From Paludibacteraceae bacterium (GTDB lineage: Bacteria; Bacteroidota; Bacteroidia; Bacteroidales; Paludibacteraceae), in assembly GCA_017541805.1 (NCBI GenBank), contig JAFXYK010000011.1, positions 1 to 41,731 on the forward strand: 41,731 nucleotides of DNA, in the 5' to 3' direction. This document shows, one piece after another, positions 41,094 to 41,731 of this stretch. How positions within the stretch are numbered: position 1 is the stretch's first letter; every line of letters begins with the position of its first letter. The notes under the pieces were generated by a model, which did no database searches, was not told the DNA's origin, and saw only the letters and a program-made list of their open reading frames with translations. Both the position numbers and the translations under genes were made by a program.

Positions 41094-41125
41094 CAAAGTT
41101 ACTGCTTTTTTGCGAGATATGCAAA
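41094..41125 (-). promoter_or_regulatory. Bacteroidota-type promoter for the secreted phosphatase gene
   Basis: On the minus strand TTTG (41122-41125) and TAACTTTG (41094-41101) are separated by 20 nt. The spacer again contains GCAAAAAAGCAG, close to the tRNA-Pro promoter. Transcription would start near 41088, leaving a leader of about 75 nt. An inverted repeat CTGCA/TGCAG (41131-41146) lies just upstream. Confidence 0.82.
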
Positions 41126-41146
41126 TAAATCTGCATAAAATTGCAG

Positions 41147-41176
41147 AAAAAAAAGAAGAAGCGGAGCTTTCGCTCC
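41147..41176 (-). terminator. Second intrinsic terminator downstream of rpsA
   Basis: On the minus strand GGAGC, loop GAAA, GCTCC (41163-41176) is followed by a T-rich stretch ending in eight T (41147-41154). It lies between the first rpsA terminator and the phosphatase promoter and probably blocks read-through. Confidence 0.6.
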
Positions 41177-41263
41177 TTGTCGCGGACGTAATCTGATCTG
41201 CGGAATACGAGGAAAAAGACCGGTATACGATGCCGGACTATTTGACGAAGAGATGGAGAGTGC

Positions 41264-41301
41264 AAAAAAAAAGAGAGAGGCACCCGAAAGGATGCCTCTT
41301 T
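41264..41301 (-). terminator. Intrinsic terminator after rpsA
   Basis: On the minus strand the stem AGAGGCA/TGCCTCT (41276-41282 with 41293-41299, extendable by two pairs) encloses a 10-nt loop and is followed by nine T (41264-41272). It is the main 3' end of the rpsA transcript. Confidence 0.82.
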
Positions 41302-41310
41302 CATTTGCTT

Positions 41311-41345
41311 CGATAACCGGTAACCGGTCACCGATAACCGCTTAC
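41311..41345 (-). repeat. Heptamer tandem repeat array at the 3' end of rpsA
   Basis: In plus-strand notation five heptads CGATAAC, CGGTAAC, CGGTCAC, CGATAAC and CGCTTAC follow each other exactly, and the last contains the rpsA stop codon (41342-41344 on the minus strand). Read in the direction of rpsA the units have the form GTKAYCG, close to the GTKAAAG units before the TolC gene. The array lies between the stop codon and the terminator hairpin. Confidence 0.88.
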
Positions 41346-41731
41346 TCAGCGTCTTTCTTTGCAGTTTTCTTAGCAGCGGCTTTCTTGGCCGGCTTCTCTT
41401 CTGCGGGCTCCTCGGCTTTGGCAGCCTTAGCAGCCTTGGCGGGCTTTGCCTCTGCTTCGAGGGAAGCCTTCAGTTCTGCGAGAGCGGAGAGATCACCGAG
41501 GGTGGTCTTCTCTACCTTCGGCAGGTCGAGAGCGGGTTCTTCAGCCTTAGCGGCTTTCTTAGCTGCCTTCGGAGCTGCCTCTTTGCGCTCCTCCCATGTG
41601 CGGAGGTGCGAAACGAGGATACGCTTAGCGTCACGGTTGAACTCAATCACCTTGAAGCTGAGGGTGTCACCCACAGCAACCGGGCTCTTGTCCTCTTTGG
41701 CGAGGTGACGGGTGGTGCAGAATGCCTCAAC
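41342..41731 (-). CDS. rpsA: 30S ribosomal protein S1, C-terminal part (truncated by window edge)
   Basis: The last 129 codons of a gene that continues beyond the window. The open part includes the end of the last S1 RNA-binding domain (EAFCTTRHLAKEDKSPVAVG, then LSFKVIEFNRDAKRILVSHL), which matches the final repeat of Bacteroidota S1 proteins. A low-complexity, alanine-, lysine- and glutamate-rich tail of about 90 residues follows (repeats of AKAAKAEEPA), ending in KKTAKKDAE. S1 binds mRNA and helps it onto the 30S subunit, which matters in organisms with few Shine-Dalgarno sequences. Such basic/acidic tails vary in length between species. Two terminators follow downstream. Confidence 0.88.
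   Translation of the reverse strand, partial: VEAFCTTRHLAKEDKSPVAVGDTLSFKVIEFNRDAKRILVSHLRTWEERKEAAPKAAKKAAKAEEPALDLPKVEKTTLGDLSALAELKASLEAEAKPAKAAKAAKAEEPAEEKPAKKAAAKKTAKKDAE

Overview
The window looks like a chromosomal segment of an uncultured member of the order Bacteroidales (Bacteroidota). The evidence is promoters of the Bacteroidota type (TTTG, then TAnnTTTG at a constant 20-nt spacing), almost no Shine-Dalgarno sequences, a type IX secretion C-terminal domain, a membrane-anchored AraC regulator, BspA-like, MBG and Listeria-Bacteroides-type repeat modules in surface proteins, and a SerB with ACT domains. Family-level placement is not possible from the sequence alone. No phage, transposase, integrase, rRNA or CRISPR array was seen.

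Layout. 1-5764 (+): the 3' end of threonine dehydrogenase, a secreted M16 protease, the GTPase Era and a metallo-beta-lactamase/beta-CASP RNA nuclease. 5778-10770 (-): a small secreted protein followed by a 1472-residue protein whose N-terminal two thirds is TamB-like and whose C-terminal third is an Omp85/TamA-type beta-barrel. This single-chain TamB-Omp85 fusion is the most striking gene here. 10839-12440 (+): a membrane-bound AraC-family regulator on a nearly leaderless transcript, then a small winged-helix ORF that is probably a remnant. 12536-23780 (+): a surface operon with a short unknown protein, a small secreted protein, a 2905-residue modular adhesin-like protein with a type IX secretion tail, and an OmpA-family protein. 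23781-24254: a gene-poor, highly structured stretch leading to tRNA-Pro(TGG), preceded by a tRNA-like relic. 24270-29908 (+): a HAD phosphatase, then a TolC/HlyD/two-permease export operon with no ATPase gene. 29886-34673: serB (-) diverges from a cysteine operon (+; C_GCAxxG_C_C protein, cysK, cysE/epsC, lpd), so serine synthesis and its conversion to cysteine share a control region. 34702-38718 (+): two tandem secreted endonuclease I paralogues and a Nudix hydrolase. 38786-41011 (-): a secreted tyrosine-phosphatase-like protein with carbohydrate-binding-like modules. 41342-41731 (-): the 3' end of rpsA.

Two patterns cut across genes. First, at least seven gene junctions are built from short tandem repeats with a period of 7 nt (once 8 nt). 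Each junction has its own unit, and the arrays often include the stop or start codon. Second, three secreted proteins (both nucleases and the phosphatase) end in the same short tail of about 27 residues, which is not the canonical type IX domain carried by the giant surface protein.
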